11,262 bases of DNA, taken from the NCBI GenBank assembly GCA_030639555.1, contig DAOWCM010000040.1:1-11262 (forward strand). The letters are read 5' to 3'. Shown in pieces: positions 4,731 to 11,149 of the stretch (positions within the stretch are counted from its first letter, which is position 1; each line of letters opens with the position of its first letter). Below the pieces are notes generated by a model, which was not told the DNA's origin, ran no database searches, and saw only the letters and a program-made list of their open reading frames with translations. The translations under genes were made by a program, and so were the position numbers. This DNA is from Candidatus Eiseniibacteriota bacterium. GTDB taxonomy: Bacteria; Joyebacterota; Joyebacteria; Joyebacterales; Joyebacteraceae.

Positions 4731-6860
4731 ATGACAGGTTCTGAATTCGCAAGACGGGTTCTCGAACTGGACCCCAAGTTGGACGCCGACCTCATGGAGA
4801 GGGCGCACGACCTCGCCGCACGCGCGCACGAGGGGCAGACGCGCAAGTCCGGCGACCCCTACATCACCCACGCCGAGATGGTCGCAGAGATCCTCGCTCA
4901 GCTCCAGCTCGATTCGGCCACGGTCGCGGCCGGCCTTCTCCACGACGTGGTCGAGGAGAGCGACGTCGACCTCGCCGGCATCGGGGAGGAGTTCGGCGAG
5001 GAAGTGGCCGAGCTCGTCGACGGCGTCACGAAGATCACCGGTCTCAAGTTCGAGAGCAAGGAGCGTGAGCAGGCCGAGAACTTCCGCAAGATGCTCCTGT
5101 CCGTCGTCAAGGACGTCCGCGTCATCCTCATCAAGCTGGCCGATCGTCTCCACAACATGAGGACCATCTCCCACCTGACGCCCGCGCAGATTGAGCGCAT
5201 CTCGCGCGAGACGCGCGAGATCTACGCCCCGCTGGCCGGGAGGTTCGGCATGGCGAGGATCCAGCGTGAGCTCGAGGATCTGTCGTTCAGATGGCTCGAG
5301 CCCGATGCCCATGAGAAACTCGAGCGCGCTCTCTCCGCCGGCCGCCTGGAGCGGGACGCCTACATCGAGCAGATATCGCGGCCGATCCGGGAAGCGCTGG
5401 AGCGCGAGGGGGTCCAGGCCAGGATCTTCGGCCGAGCGAAGCACCTCTACAGCATTCACAAGAAGATGCTGGCCCAGGACAAGACGGTCGACGAGATCTA
5501 CGACCTTGTGGCGATGCGGATCATCACGTCCACCGTCGGTGAGTGCTACCGCTCGCTCGGAACGGTCCACACGCTCTACGCGCCGATCCACGACCGGATC
5601 AAGGACTTCGTTGCGACTCCGAAGCTCAACGGGTACCGGGCGCTTCACACCACAGTCGTGGGCCCGCGCGGTCAGATGGTGGAGATCCAGATCCGCACCG
5701 AGGAGATGCACGAACAGGCGGAGATAGGGATCGCGGCCCATTGGACGTACAAAGAGGGCAGTCCGGCCGACGACGAGCTGAGGGAGAGCCTGACGTGGGT
5801 CAGGCAGCTTCTCGAGGGGAACATCGATCTGACGGAGGCCGACGAGTTCCTCGAGCTGCTCAAGGTCGACCTCTACCGGGACGAGATCTTCGTCTTCACG
5901 CCAAACGGAGACCTCAAGCACCTGCCGAAGGGCTCAACGCCGATCGACTTCGCCTACTCCATTCACACGGACGTCGGTAACCACTGCGCGGGCGCGCGGG
6001 TCGATGGCAGGCTGGTTTCACTGAAGCACTCTCTCGAGAGCGGATCGACCGTGGAGGTTGTCACGTCCGAGGCCGCGCGTCCCAGCAGGGACTGGCTCGG
6101 TCTCGTGGCGACGTCGCGAGCGCGCAGCAAGATCCGTCACTACCTGAGAGAGCAGGCAGACGGCGAGAGCATCATCCTTGGGCGCAGGATCATCGACAAG
6201 GAACTCAAGAAGCTCGGACGCGGCGCGAGTGACGTGTCGCTCGACGACGTGGCACAGAGTTTCGGGCTCGACGGTACTCAGGAACTGGCCGCGGCCGTCG
6301 GGCGCGGCGACGTTGGTCCTGGTGAGCTCGAGCGGAAGTTGAGACCAGCTCCTCCCAGGCGACCTGCCATAGTCGAGCGCTTTGCCAGGAAGGTAAGGCG
6401 CCCGGAGACCGGCGTGAGGATCAAGGGCATCGGGGACATCATGCTCAGTTTCGCCAAGTGCTGCCAGCCGGTGCCGGGCGACCAGATAGTGGGCATCATC
6501 ACGCGCGGCCGGGGCATATCAGTACACAGGGTCGGTTGCCCGAACACGTTCGGACCGACGATCGACGACGAGCACAAGATGGCCGTCGAGTGGGACGTCG
6601 GCGAGGGGCAGACGTTCCCCGCCAGCTTCGTCGTTCGCGGCAACCTCACGAGCAGCTTCCTGGCGGACGTGTCGAGGGCGATAGCGGATCAGGGGGTCGA
6701 GGTCACCGGGGCGTCCATGGCCACCGAGGACGGCCAGGTGGTCGCCCGCTTCAGTGTGGCGGTGGGGAATCTCCACCGGCTGAAGAAGCTCATCCGGACG
6801 CTCGGGGGGCTCAAGGGCGTCAAGGGCGTCGCGCGCCGACGGTCGGTGCGGAGGCACTAG
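4731..6860 (+). CDS. rel: Bifunctional (p)ppGpp synthetase/hydrolase, long Rel/SpoT type
   Basis: Makes (p)ppGpp from ATP and GDP/GTP on amino-acid starvation and hydrolyses it back. The 709-residue protein has the whole long-RSH order. The HD hydrolase domain (about 20-190) has R38, H47, H71-D72, E75, D138 and N142. The synthetase domain (about 225-340) has GRAKHLYSIHKKM (234-246), D258 and E318 in VEIQIRT. TGS spans about 384-446. A helical linker is followed by the Cys-rich ribosome-binding module (C577, C578, H599, C603) and ACT (about 633-705). Aligned with the Streptococcus equisimilis enzyme, the hydrolase ED motif reads EE (E76 for D82), a conservative change. HD residues are otherwise intact, so I call it bifunctional, not RelA. 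ATG 4731 begins like the family, but it has no clear ribosome site. TTG 4692 and GTG 4707 are in-frame alternatives. Downstream is dtd, a common pairing. Confidence 0.95.
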   Translation: MTGSEFARRVLELDPKLDADLMERAHDLAARAHEGQTRKSGDPYITHAEMVAEILAQLQLDSATVAAGLLHDVVEESDVDLAGIGEEFGEEVAELVDGVTKITGLKFESKEREQAENFRKMLLSVVKDVRVILIKLADRLHNMRTISHLTPAQIERISRETREIYAPLAGRFGMARIQRELEDLSFRWLEPDAHEKLERALSAGRLERDAYIEQISRPIREALEREGVQARIFGRAKHLYSIHKKMLAQDKTVDEIYDLVAMRIITSTVGECYRSLGTVHTLYAPIHDRIKDFVATPKLNGYRALHTTVVGPRGQMVEIQIRTEEMHEQAEIGIAAHWTYKEGSPADDELRESLTWVRQLLEGNIDLTEADEFLELLKVDLYRDEIFVFTPNGDLKHLPKGSTPIDFAYSIHTDVGNHCAGARVDGRLVSLKHSLESGSTVEVVTSEAARPSRDWLGLVATSRARSKIRHYLREQADGESIILGRRIIDKELKKLGRGASDVSLDDVAQSFGLDGTQELAAAVGRGDVGPGELERKLRPAPPRRPAIVERFARKVRRPETGVRIKGIGDIMLSFAKCCQPVPGDQIVGIITRGRGISVHRVGCPNTFGPTIDDEHKMAVEWDVGEGQTFPASFVVRGNLTSSFLADVSRAIADQGVEVTGASMATEDGQVVARFSVAVGNLHRLKKLIRTLGGLKGVKGVARRRSVRRH

Positions 6861-6867
6861 CGGTTGT

Positions 6868-6932
6868 CCGTGCGAGGGTCCGCCGCCGGAGCGTCGAGTG
6901 GTCTCGCCTGACGACGGCGGACCCTCGCACGG
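6868..6932 (+). repeat. Perfect 18-bp inverted repeat between rel and dtd
   Basis: CCGTGCGAGGGTCCGCCG (6868-6885) is exactly complementary to CGGCGGACCCTCGCACGG (6915-6932). The 29-base loop itself holds CGAG/CTCG (6895-6898 and 6903-6906), giving a nested hairpin. It starts eight bases after the rel stop and ends 31 bases before dtd. No T-run follows, so it is either a Rho-aided terminator, an mRNA-stabilising 3' structure or a dispersed palindromic element. The sequence cannot separate these. Confidence 0.8.
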
Positions 6933-6963
6933 GCCGCACCGCCCAGCAACCAAGGGAGATCGA

Positions 6964-7440
6964 GTGAAGGCGATTCTGCAGAGGGTGTCGCACGCGTGCG
7001 TCACGGTATCCGGGCGAACGATCGGCGAGATCGAGCGCGGGCTGGTCGTTCTCCTGGGCGTCGCCGAGGGCGACACGGACGCCGAGGCCCGCTGGATGGC
7101 GGGGAAGATGGCTGCCCTCCGGATCTTTGAGGACGACGACGGGAAGATGAATCTCTCGGTCGCCGATGTGGGCGGCGCCATCCTTCTCGTTTCGCAGTTC
7201 ACCCTGCTGGCCTCGTGCAGGAAGGGCCGCAGACCCAGCTTCGTCGGTGCGGCGCGGCCGGAGAAGGGGCGAAGGCTCTACGAGCGCGTCGGCGGGCTCC
7301 TTCGGGAGGAGGGCCTCACGGTCGCGACCGGCCGGTTCGGCGAGCGCATGATGGTGTCGATAGAGAACGAGGGTCCCGTGACCATCATCCTCGACACGGA
7401 CGAAGGGGCGGCCGCCGGCGGCCCGGGAGAGGTCTCGTGA
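6964..7440 (+). CDS. dtd: D-aminoacyl-tRNA deacylase
   Basis: Dtd hydrolyses D-amino acids (and glycine mischarged on tRNA-Ala) from tRNA, protecting translation fidelity in the cytoplasm. The 158 residues begin KAILQRVSHACVTVSG, the family's N-terminal strand. The two active-site motifs are present: SQFTLLA (77-83) and the Gly-cisPro motif in NEGPVT (135-140). CRKGRRPSF (85-93) is also typical. GTG 6964 is preceded by AAGGGAG (6952-6958) at good spacing. An upstream in-frame GTG (6898) would place the inverted repeat inside the protein and is rejected. The protein is about ten residues longer than usual because of a Gly/Ala-rich tail (147-158). The stop overlaps the maf GTG start (GTGA), so dtd and maf are co-translated. 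The synteny with rel is conserved in many bacteria. Confidence 0.95.
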   Translation: MKAILQRVSHACVTVSGRTIGEIERGLVVLLGVAEGDTDAEARWMAGKMAALRIFEDDDGKMNLSVADVGGAILLVSQFTLLASCRKGRRPSFVGAARPEKGRRLYERVGGLLREEGLTVATGRFGERMMVSIENEGPVTIILDTDEGAAAGGPGEVS

Positions 7441-8045
7441 ACTGTGGCCTGATCGCGGATCTCCTCACCGAACTGCCTCTGGTCCTGGCTTCCAGTTCTC
7501 CTCGCAGGAGGCGCATACTCGAGGGCCTCGACCTGGAGTTCGTGATCGACATCCCGGGAACGGAAGAGAACATCGATCCCGGTGAGACTCCCGAGGACCT
7601 CGTCGTCAGGCTGGCGGAGTTGAAAGCCTCCGAGGTCGCTCGCCGCCACTCCGAGGGGACGGTTCTCGGCGCCGACACCATCGTGATCATGGACGGCATG
7701 ATGCTGGGGAAGCCGTCCAACCCGCCCGACGCGGTGCGGATGCTCCGCGCCATCAGCGGGAGGTGGCACGAGGTTCTGACCGGTCTCGCGGTCGTTCGTT
7801 GCTCGGACGGCGAGACCGTGAGAGGCTTCGAGAGGACAAGGGTCCTGGTTCGCGAACTCACGGGCAGTGAGATAGAGGGCTACGTCGCGGGCGGCGAGCC
7901 GCTGGACAAGGCGGGATCCTACGGCATTCAGGAGTGCGGCGCGGCTCTCGTCTCGAGAGTCGACGGGTGTTTCTACAACGTGGTGGGGCTGCCCGTCGTC
8001 CGTCTGAGCCTGCTCCTGAAGGAGTTGCGTGGCGAGCCGCGCTGA
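7437..8045 (+). CDS. maf: Maf family nucleotide pyrophosphatase, probably dTTP/UTP type
   Basis: Maf proteins are house-cleaning enzymes that hydrolyse nucleoside triphosphates to monophosphate and pyrophosphate. The 202-residue product shows LASSSPRRRRIL (17-28, the phosphate-binding start of the fold), GADTIV (78-83 with catalytic D80), LGKP (90-93), RWHEVLTG (109-116), EPLDKAGSYGIQ (154-165) and GCFYNVVGLPV (177-187). The DKAGSYGIQ motif points to the YhdE/YceF split on the YhdE side, which acts on dTTP, UTP and some modified pyrimidines. GTG 7437 overlaps the dtd TGA, and GGGAGAGG (7425-7432) serves as ribosome site inside dtd. The length and start suit the family, although about 13 residues precede the first strand. 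Substrate class is inferred from the motif only. Confidence 0.93.
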   Translation: MNCGLIADLLTELPLVLASSSPRRRRILEGLDLEFVIDIPGTEENIDPGETPEDLVVRLAELKASEVARRHSEGTVLGADTIVIMDGMMLGKPSNPPDAVRMLRAISGRWHEVLTGLAVVRCSDGETVRGFERTRVLVRELTGSEIEGYVAGGEPLDKAGSYGIQECGAALVSRVDGCFYNVVGLPVVRLSLLLKELRGEPR

Positions 8046-8105
8046 CTTGGTGAGCCTGACCTGGCCGGCGGAGGACGGTGCGGCGAGACGTACCCCGGGG
8101 GTGAC

Positions 8106-9149
8106 ATGGGAACAGGCACTAGCACTAAAACCATAGAATGGCTGGGAGACGCGGTCAGACTCATCGACCAGACGCGGCTCCCGCTGAAGCTCGTATACAA
8201 GGAGACGCGCGACTACCGCGACGTCGCCGAGAGCATCCGGCGGCTCGAGGTGCGCGGCGCTCCCGCCATCGGAGTCGCCGCGGCGATGGGGATCGCTCTC
8301 GCGGCTCTCGAGCACCAGGCCCTGGGTCTTTCCCGGTTCAGGACAGAGGTCGCGTCCGCGGCCGAGTTCCTCAACTCGACGCGCCCCACGGCCGTCAACC
8401 TCGGCTGGGCCGTTGCTAGGATGCTCGAGGTCCTGCGTGACCCCGCGCCGGGCGATCCGGGCGAGGTCGTGCGTCGACTGACGGCGGAGGCGCTTGCCAT
8501 CTATGAGGAGGACCGCAAGCTGTCCCGGCGGATCGGCGAGCACGGCGCGTCACTCATCGACGACGGCGACGGTGTGCTGACCCACTGCAACGCGGGCGGG
8601 CTTGCGACTGCCGAGTACGGGACCGCCCTCGCGGTCATATTCGCGGCGGTCGAGCAAGGGAAGAAGATCAGGGCCTTCGCCGACGAGACCAGACCGCTCC
8701 TCCAGGGTGCCAGGCTGACCGCCTGGGAGTTCCAACAGAAGGGGATAGACGTCACGCTTCTCTGTGACAGCGCGGCCGCGTCCGCAATGGCGCGGGGTTG
8801 GGTGACGAAGGTCGTGGTCGGCGCCGACCGCATCGCCCGGAACGGCGATGTGGCGAACAAGATAGGCACGTTCCCGCTTGCGCTCGCCGCGCGGGAGCAC
8901 GGCGTCCCGTTCTACGTCGCGGCCCCGTTCTCCACGCTGGACCCGTCGCTCGAAAGCGGCGCCGAGATACCCATCGAGGAGCGCGACGGCTCCGAGGTGA
9001 CTGACATTCAGGGGGTGCGGGTCGCCCCACTGGGGGTGTCCGTCTACAATCCCGCTTTCGACATCACACCGTCCCGTCTGGTGACGGCGATCGTCACAGA
9101 CGCCGGTGTCTTCAGGGCCCCGTACGAGGAAACGCTCTTTCGTGGCTGA
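8106..9149 (+). CDS. mtnA: S-methyl-5-thioribose-1-phosphate isomerase
   Basis: MtnA isomerises methylthioribose-1-phosphate to methylthioribulose-1-phosphate in methionine salvage or related MTA shunts. The 347-residue protein is full length. It carries the N-terminal KTIEWLGDAVRLIDQTRLP (8-26), RGAPAIGVAAAMG (50-62), TRPTAVNLGWA (92-102), the active-site Cys in THCNAGG (C161), FADETRPLLQGARLTAWE (191-208), VVVGADRIARNGD (D241, proton donor/acceptor) and YNPAFDITPSRLVTAIVTD (314-332). C161 and D241 correspond to the catalytic pair of the Bacillus enzyme, which separates it from eIF2B-like regulatory relatives. ATG 8106 follows a G-run (8097-8101), a modest ribosome site. No other methionine-salvage gene is visible nearby, so the downstream route (DHAP shunt or classical salvage) is unknown. 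It lies 60 bases after maf and ends just before the ribosomal-protein promoter. Confidence 0.96.
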   Translation: MGTGTSTKTIEWLGDAVRLIDQTRLPLKLVYKETRDYRDVAESIRRLEVRGAPAIGVAAAMGIALAALEHQALGLSRFRTEVASAAEFLNSTRPTAVNLGWAVARMLEVLRDPAPGDPGEVVRRLTAEALAIYEEDRKLSRRIGEHGASLIDDGDGVLTHCNAGGLATAEYGTALAVIFAAVEQGKKIRAFADETRPLLQGARLTAWEFQQKGIDVTLLCDSAAASAMARGWVTKVVVGADRIARNGDVANKIGTFPLALAAREHGVPFYVAAPFSTLDPSLESGAEIPIEERDGSEVTDIQGVRVAPLGVSVYNPAFDITPSRLVTAIVTDAGVFRAPYEETLFRG

Positions 9150-9163
9150 TGGGGTCTTGAAGC

Positions 9164-9192
9164 TTGACACGTGTCCCCTGCACCACTAAACT
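9164..9192 (+). promoter_or_regulatory. Sigma-70-type promoter of rplM-rpsI
   Basis: A perfect -35 TTGACA (9164-9169), a 17-base spacer and TAAACT (9187-9192) form a strong promoter starting 15 bases after the mtnA stop. Transcription would begin near 9199 and give a leader of about 105 bases before rplM. Confidence 0.85.
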
Positions 9193-9198
9193 TACAAG

Positions 9199-9304
9199 TT
9201 CGTATCGGTGGAAAGCGCGGTTGGACCCGGCGCGGGGGCGTACTTGTGCCCGATGCGGCTCGTGCCCCTTAAGTCCGGGAGCGGAAAATCTGGAGGAGAT
9301 TCCG
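9199..9304 (+). promoter_or_regulatory. Candidate structured mRNA leader of rplM
   Basis: The roughly 105-base leader is GC-rich and self-complementary. GGGGC (9235-9239) can pair with GCCCC (9264-9268), CCCG/CGGG (9226-9229 and 9233-9236) can form a small hairpin, and CCCGG (9226-9230) could instead pair with CCGGG (9275-9279). It ends in GGAGGAG (9292-9298) six bases before ATG. L13-binding autoregulatory leaders are known in several phyla. I cannot match this one to a known motif. Confidence 0.35.
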
Positions 9305-9784
9305 ATGTCGACACACGTAACGAAACTTCCTGAGATCGAACTCGGACGGCGGCACTACGTCGTTGACGCCGACGGGCAGGTGCTCGGGCGGCTTGCGACC
9401 AGAGTGGCGGCGGTCCTGAGGGGAAAGGGCAAGACGAACTTCTCGCCTCACCTCGACACGGGCGATTACGTCATCATCGTGAACGCTGAGAAGATACAGC
9501 TCACGGGCAAGAAGCTCGACCAGAGGACGTACTTCACGCACAGCGGGCACCCGGGGGCGGGGAAGCACGTTACCGTCAGAGCCATGATGGAGAAGAGGCC
9601 GAGCGAGGTCGTGAGGCGCGCTGTGAAGGGCATGCTTCCCAAGAACAAGCTTGGGCGCAAGATGCTGAAGAAGCTCAGGGTCTACGCCGGTCCGGACCAT
9701 CCGCACCAGGCCCAGTGCCCAGAGCCTCTGGAGTTCACCGGCGGCATGGGCGGCTCGACGGCCGGTCCGAAAGGAGTCGAATAG
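9305..9784 (+). CDS. rplM: 50S ribosomal protein L13
   Basis: L13 is an early-assembly protein of the large ribosomal subunit, binding 23S rRNA. The 159 residues contain the family blocks HYVVDADGQVLGRLATRVA (residues 17-35), GDYVIIVNAEKIQLTGKK, YFTHSGHPGAGK, AVKGMLPKNKLGRKMLKKL and VYAGPDHPHQAQ. The length is slightly above E. coli L13 (142), owing to a short N-terminal extension (THVTKLPEIELG) and a Gly-rich C-terminal tail. ATG 9305 follows a strong GGAGGAG site. The open frame upstream to 9164 starts inside the promoter -35 and is rejected. The stop codon abuts the rpsI ATG, the classical L13-S9 operon arrangement. Its own promoter and leader suggest regulation separate from mtnA, probably by growth rate and L13 feedback. 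Confidence 0.98.
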   Translation: MSTHVTKLPEIELGRRHYVVDADGQVLGRLATRVAAVLRGKGKTNFSPHLDTGDYVIIVNAEKIQLTGKKLDQRTYFTHSGHPGAGKHVTVRAMMEKRPSEVVRRAVKGMLPKNKLGRKMLKKLRVYAGPDHPHQAQCPEPLEFTGGMGGSTAGPKGVE

Positions 9785-10174
9785 ATGACCAACACGTTTC
9801 AGGCGGTCGGCAGAAGGAAGGAGTCGATCGCCAGGGTAAGGCTCGTGCCCGGCAGCGGGAACAGGACGGTCAACGGCAAGGCGATCGGTACCTATTTCCC
9901 GCGCGAGACCGTGGTCGAGGGCGTTCTCAAGCCCTTTGATGTGACGTCGACGGGCGACCGGTACGACGTGTACGCGAACGTGAACGGCGGGGGCAGCAGC
10001 GGGCAGGCCGGTGCTGTGCGGTTGGGCATTGCTCGTGCGCTCGTCAAGGTGGACGAGAGCTACAGGAAGCCTCTGAAGCAGGCCGGACTTCTGACCAGGG
10101 ATCCGCGGATGAAGGAGCGGAAGAAGCCGGGTCAGAAGGGCGCGCGGAAGAAGTTCCAGTTCTCGAAGAGATAG
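9785..10174 (+). CDS. rpsI: 30S ribosomal protein S9
   Basis: S9 is a head protein of the small subunit whose C-terminal tail reaches the P-site tRNA anticodon loop. All 129 residues follow the family: QAVGRRKESIARVRLVPGSG (6-25), YFPRETV (37-43), NVNGGGSSGQAGAVRLGIAR (66-85), GLLTRDPRMKERKKPGQKGA (101-120), ending in the invariant basic tail with final Lys-Arg, which contacts tRNA. The ATG follows the rplM stop directly with no spacer. AAGGAG (9771-9776), inside the end of rplM, supplies the ribosome site. The rplM-rpsI pair is one of the most stable operons in bacteria. A 9-bp hairpin just downstream probably marks the end of the unit. Confidence 0.98.
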   Translation: MTNTFQAVGRRKESIARVRLVPGSGNRTVNGKAIGTYFPRETVVEGVLKPFDVTSTGDRYDVYANVNGGGSSGQAGAVRLGIARALVKVDESYRKPLKQAGLLTRDPRMKERKKPGQKGARKKFQFSKR

Positions 10175-10185
10175 CAGTGGCAGTA

Positions 10186-10208
10186 CCCACGTCCATGGCG
10201 GACGTGGG
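10186..10208 (+). terminator. Hairpin after rpsI, candidate terminator
   Basis: CCCACGTCC (10186-10194) pairs perfectly with GGACGTGGG (10200-10208) around a five-base loop, 11 bases after the rpsI stop. The tail AATCTCACAC is not a true T-run, so termination may be partial or Rho-assisted. Confidence 0.5.
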
Positions 10209-10241
10209 AATCTCACACGCGGCCTGACCGGCACGGGGGGT

Positions 10242-10327
10242 CCGCGGGCGCGAAGGACGTCGCTCGTGGCCCGCGCCGGGATGAGGGTCGCGGAGGAATA
10301 ACTTGTTCACGGAGGTAGAAGCCAGAG
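10242..10327 (+). promoter_or_regulatory. Candidate rpsB leader with two ribosome-binding-like sites
   Basis: CGCGGGC (10243-10249) pairs with GCCCGCG (10269-10275) around a 19-base loop. Two Shine-Dalgarno-like sites follow: GGAGG (10292-10296) and GGAGGT (10311-10316). The second serves rpsB, with 11 bases to the ATG. The first faces a TTG at 10303 that opens a 12-codon frame overlapping the rpsB start. S2-responsive leaders upstream of rpsB are known in other bacteria. I see no good promoter in this gap. Confidence 0.3.
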
Positions 10328-11095
10328 ATGCCAAAGGCTGACCTGCAGACGCTGTTGGAGGCCGGTGTCCACTTCGGACACCAGACCCACCGCTGGAATC
10401 CCAAGATGAAGCCCTTCATCTTCATGAAGCGCAACGGGATTCACATCATCGATCTTGCAAAGACACTGATCTGCCTGGACAAGGCTCGTGACGCCATCAC
10501 GGAGACCGTGAGGCGCGGCGAGAAGGTCCTGTTCGTCTGCACGAAGAAGCAGGGCAGGGCCATCGTCCGGGAGGAAGCCCTCCGCTGTGGGATGATGTTT
10601 GTCACCGAGCGATGGCTCGGCGGCACACTCACCAACCTCCGGACCATACGCCAGAGCATCAGGCGCCTCGAGGATGTCGAGCGCATGGCCGAGGACGGCA
10701 CTTACAATCTCATCTCGAAGAAGGAAATCCTCCAGCTCGAGAGAGAGAAGGCCAAGCTCGTCAAGGTCCTCGACGGAATCCGGACCATGGGCAAGCTCCC
10801 CGGTCTGATCTTCATCCTGGATACCCGCAAGGAGAAGATCGCCCAGAGCGAGGCGAACAAGCTCGGGATCCCGATCGTCGGAATCTGTGACACGAACTCC
10901 GATCCGGACAAGATTGAGTTCCCGGTTCCGGGCAACGACGACGCGCTCCGGTCGATCAGGTTCTTCGCGTCGTTCGTCGCGGACACCGTGCTGGAGGTCA
11001 AGACGACCTCCCTCGAGGGCGCTGATGCTGTCGAGCCCGCCGTCGTTGCTGCGACAGGCGGCGAGAGCGGTGAGGCCGCGCCTCAGGCGCAGTAG
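10328..11095 (+). CDS. rpsB: 30S ribosomal protein S2
   Basis: S2 joins the small subunit late, at the head-body junction near S1, and is needed for S1 binding. The 255-residue protein shows the complete family: LLEAGVHFGHQTHRWNPKMK (9-28), FMKRNGIHIIDLAKT (32-46), VLFVCTKKQ (67-75), ERWLGGTLTNLRTI (94-107), the coiled-coil insertion around 110-150, PGLIFILDTRKEKIAQSEA (about 158-176), LGIPIVGICDTNSDP and PVPGNDDALRSI. After residue 230 the tail becomes Ala/Glu/Gly-rich low complexity (about 24 residues), which varies between species. GGAGGT precedes the ATG by 11 bases, a rather long spacing. The order rpsB-tsf is the near-universal arrangement. The rplM-rpsI-rpsB-tsf succession is found in several phyla and often continues to pyrH and frr. 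Confidence 0.98.
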   Translation: MPKADLQTLLEAGVHFGHQTHRWNPKMKPFIFMKRNGIHIIDLAKTLICLDKARDAITETVRRGEKVLFVCTKKQGRAIVREEALRCGMMFVTERWLGGTLTNLRTIRQSIRRLEDVERMAEDGTYNLISKKEILQLEREKAKLVKVLDGIRTMGKLPGLIFILDTRKEKIAQSEANKLGIPIVGICDTNSDPDKIEFPVPGNDDALRSIRFFASFVADTVLEVKTTSLEGADAVEPAVVAATGGESGEAAPQAQ

Positions 11096-11149
11096 ACGGC
11101 GTCTGAGCGTTCTTTGCACATCTTACGTCACACATCATTGGAGAATGGA

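Noticed and set aside
4641..5921. Long reverse-strand open frame opposite rel (426 codons)
   Set aside because: It mirrors the GC-rich third-position bias of rel, its product is low-complexity Leu/Asp/Arg with no recognisable family, and rel on the + strand is certain.
6898..6963. N-terminal extension of Dtd from GTG 6898
   Set aside because: It would run through the right arm of the inverted repeat. Dtd proteins start at the KAILQRV strand, and GTG 6964 has a good ribosome site.
7215..7436. Extension of Maf upstream into dtd
   Set aside because: It is an out-of-frame reading of dtd, and the family starts near the LASSSPRR motif.
7278..8543. Long reverse-strand open frame opposite dtd, maf and mtnA (421 codons)
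   Set aside because: It spans three well-supported + strand genes and shows no domain. Open antisense frames are expected at this GC content.
9164..9304. Extension of L13 upstream to TTG 9164
   Set aside because: That TTG is the promoter -35 element, upstream of the transcription start.
9269..10234. Reverse-strand open frame opposite rplM and rpsI (321 codons)
   Set aside because: It is antisense to two highly conserved ribosomal genes and its protein has no family features.
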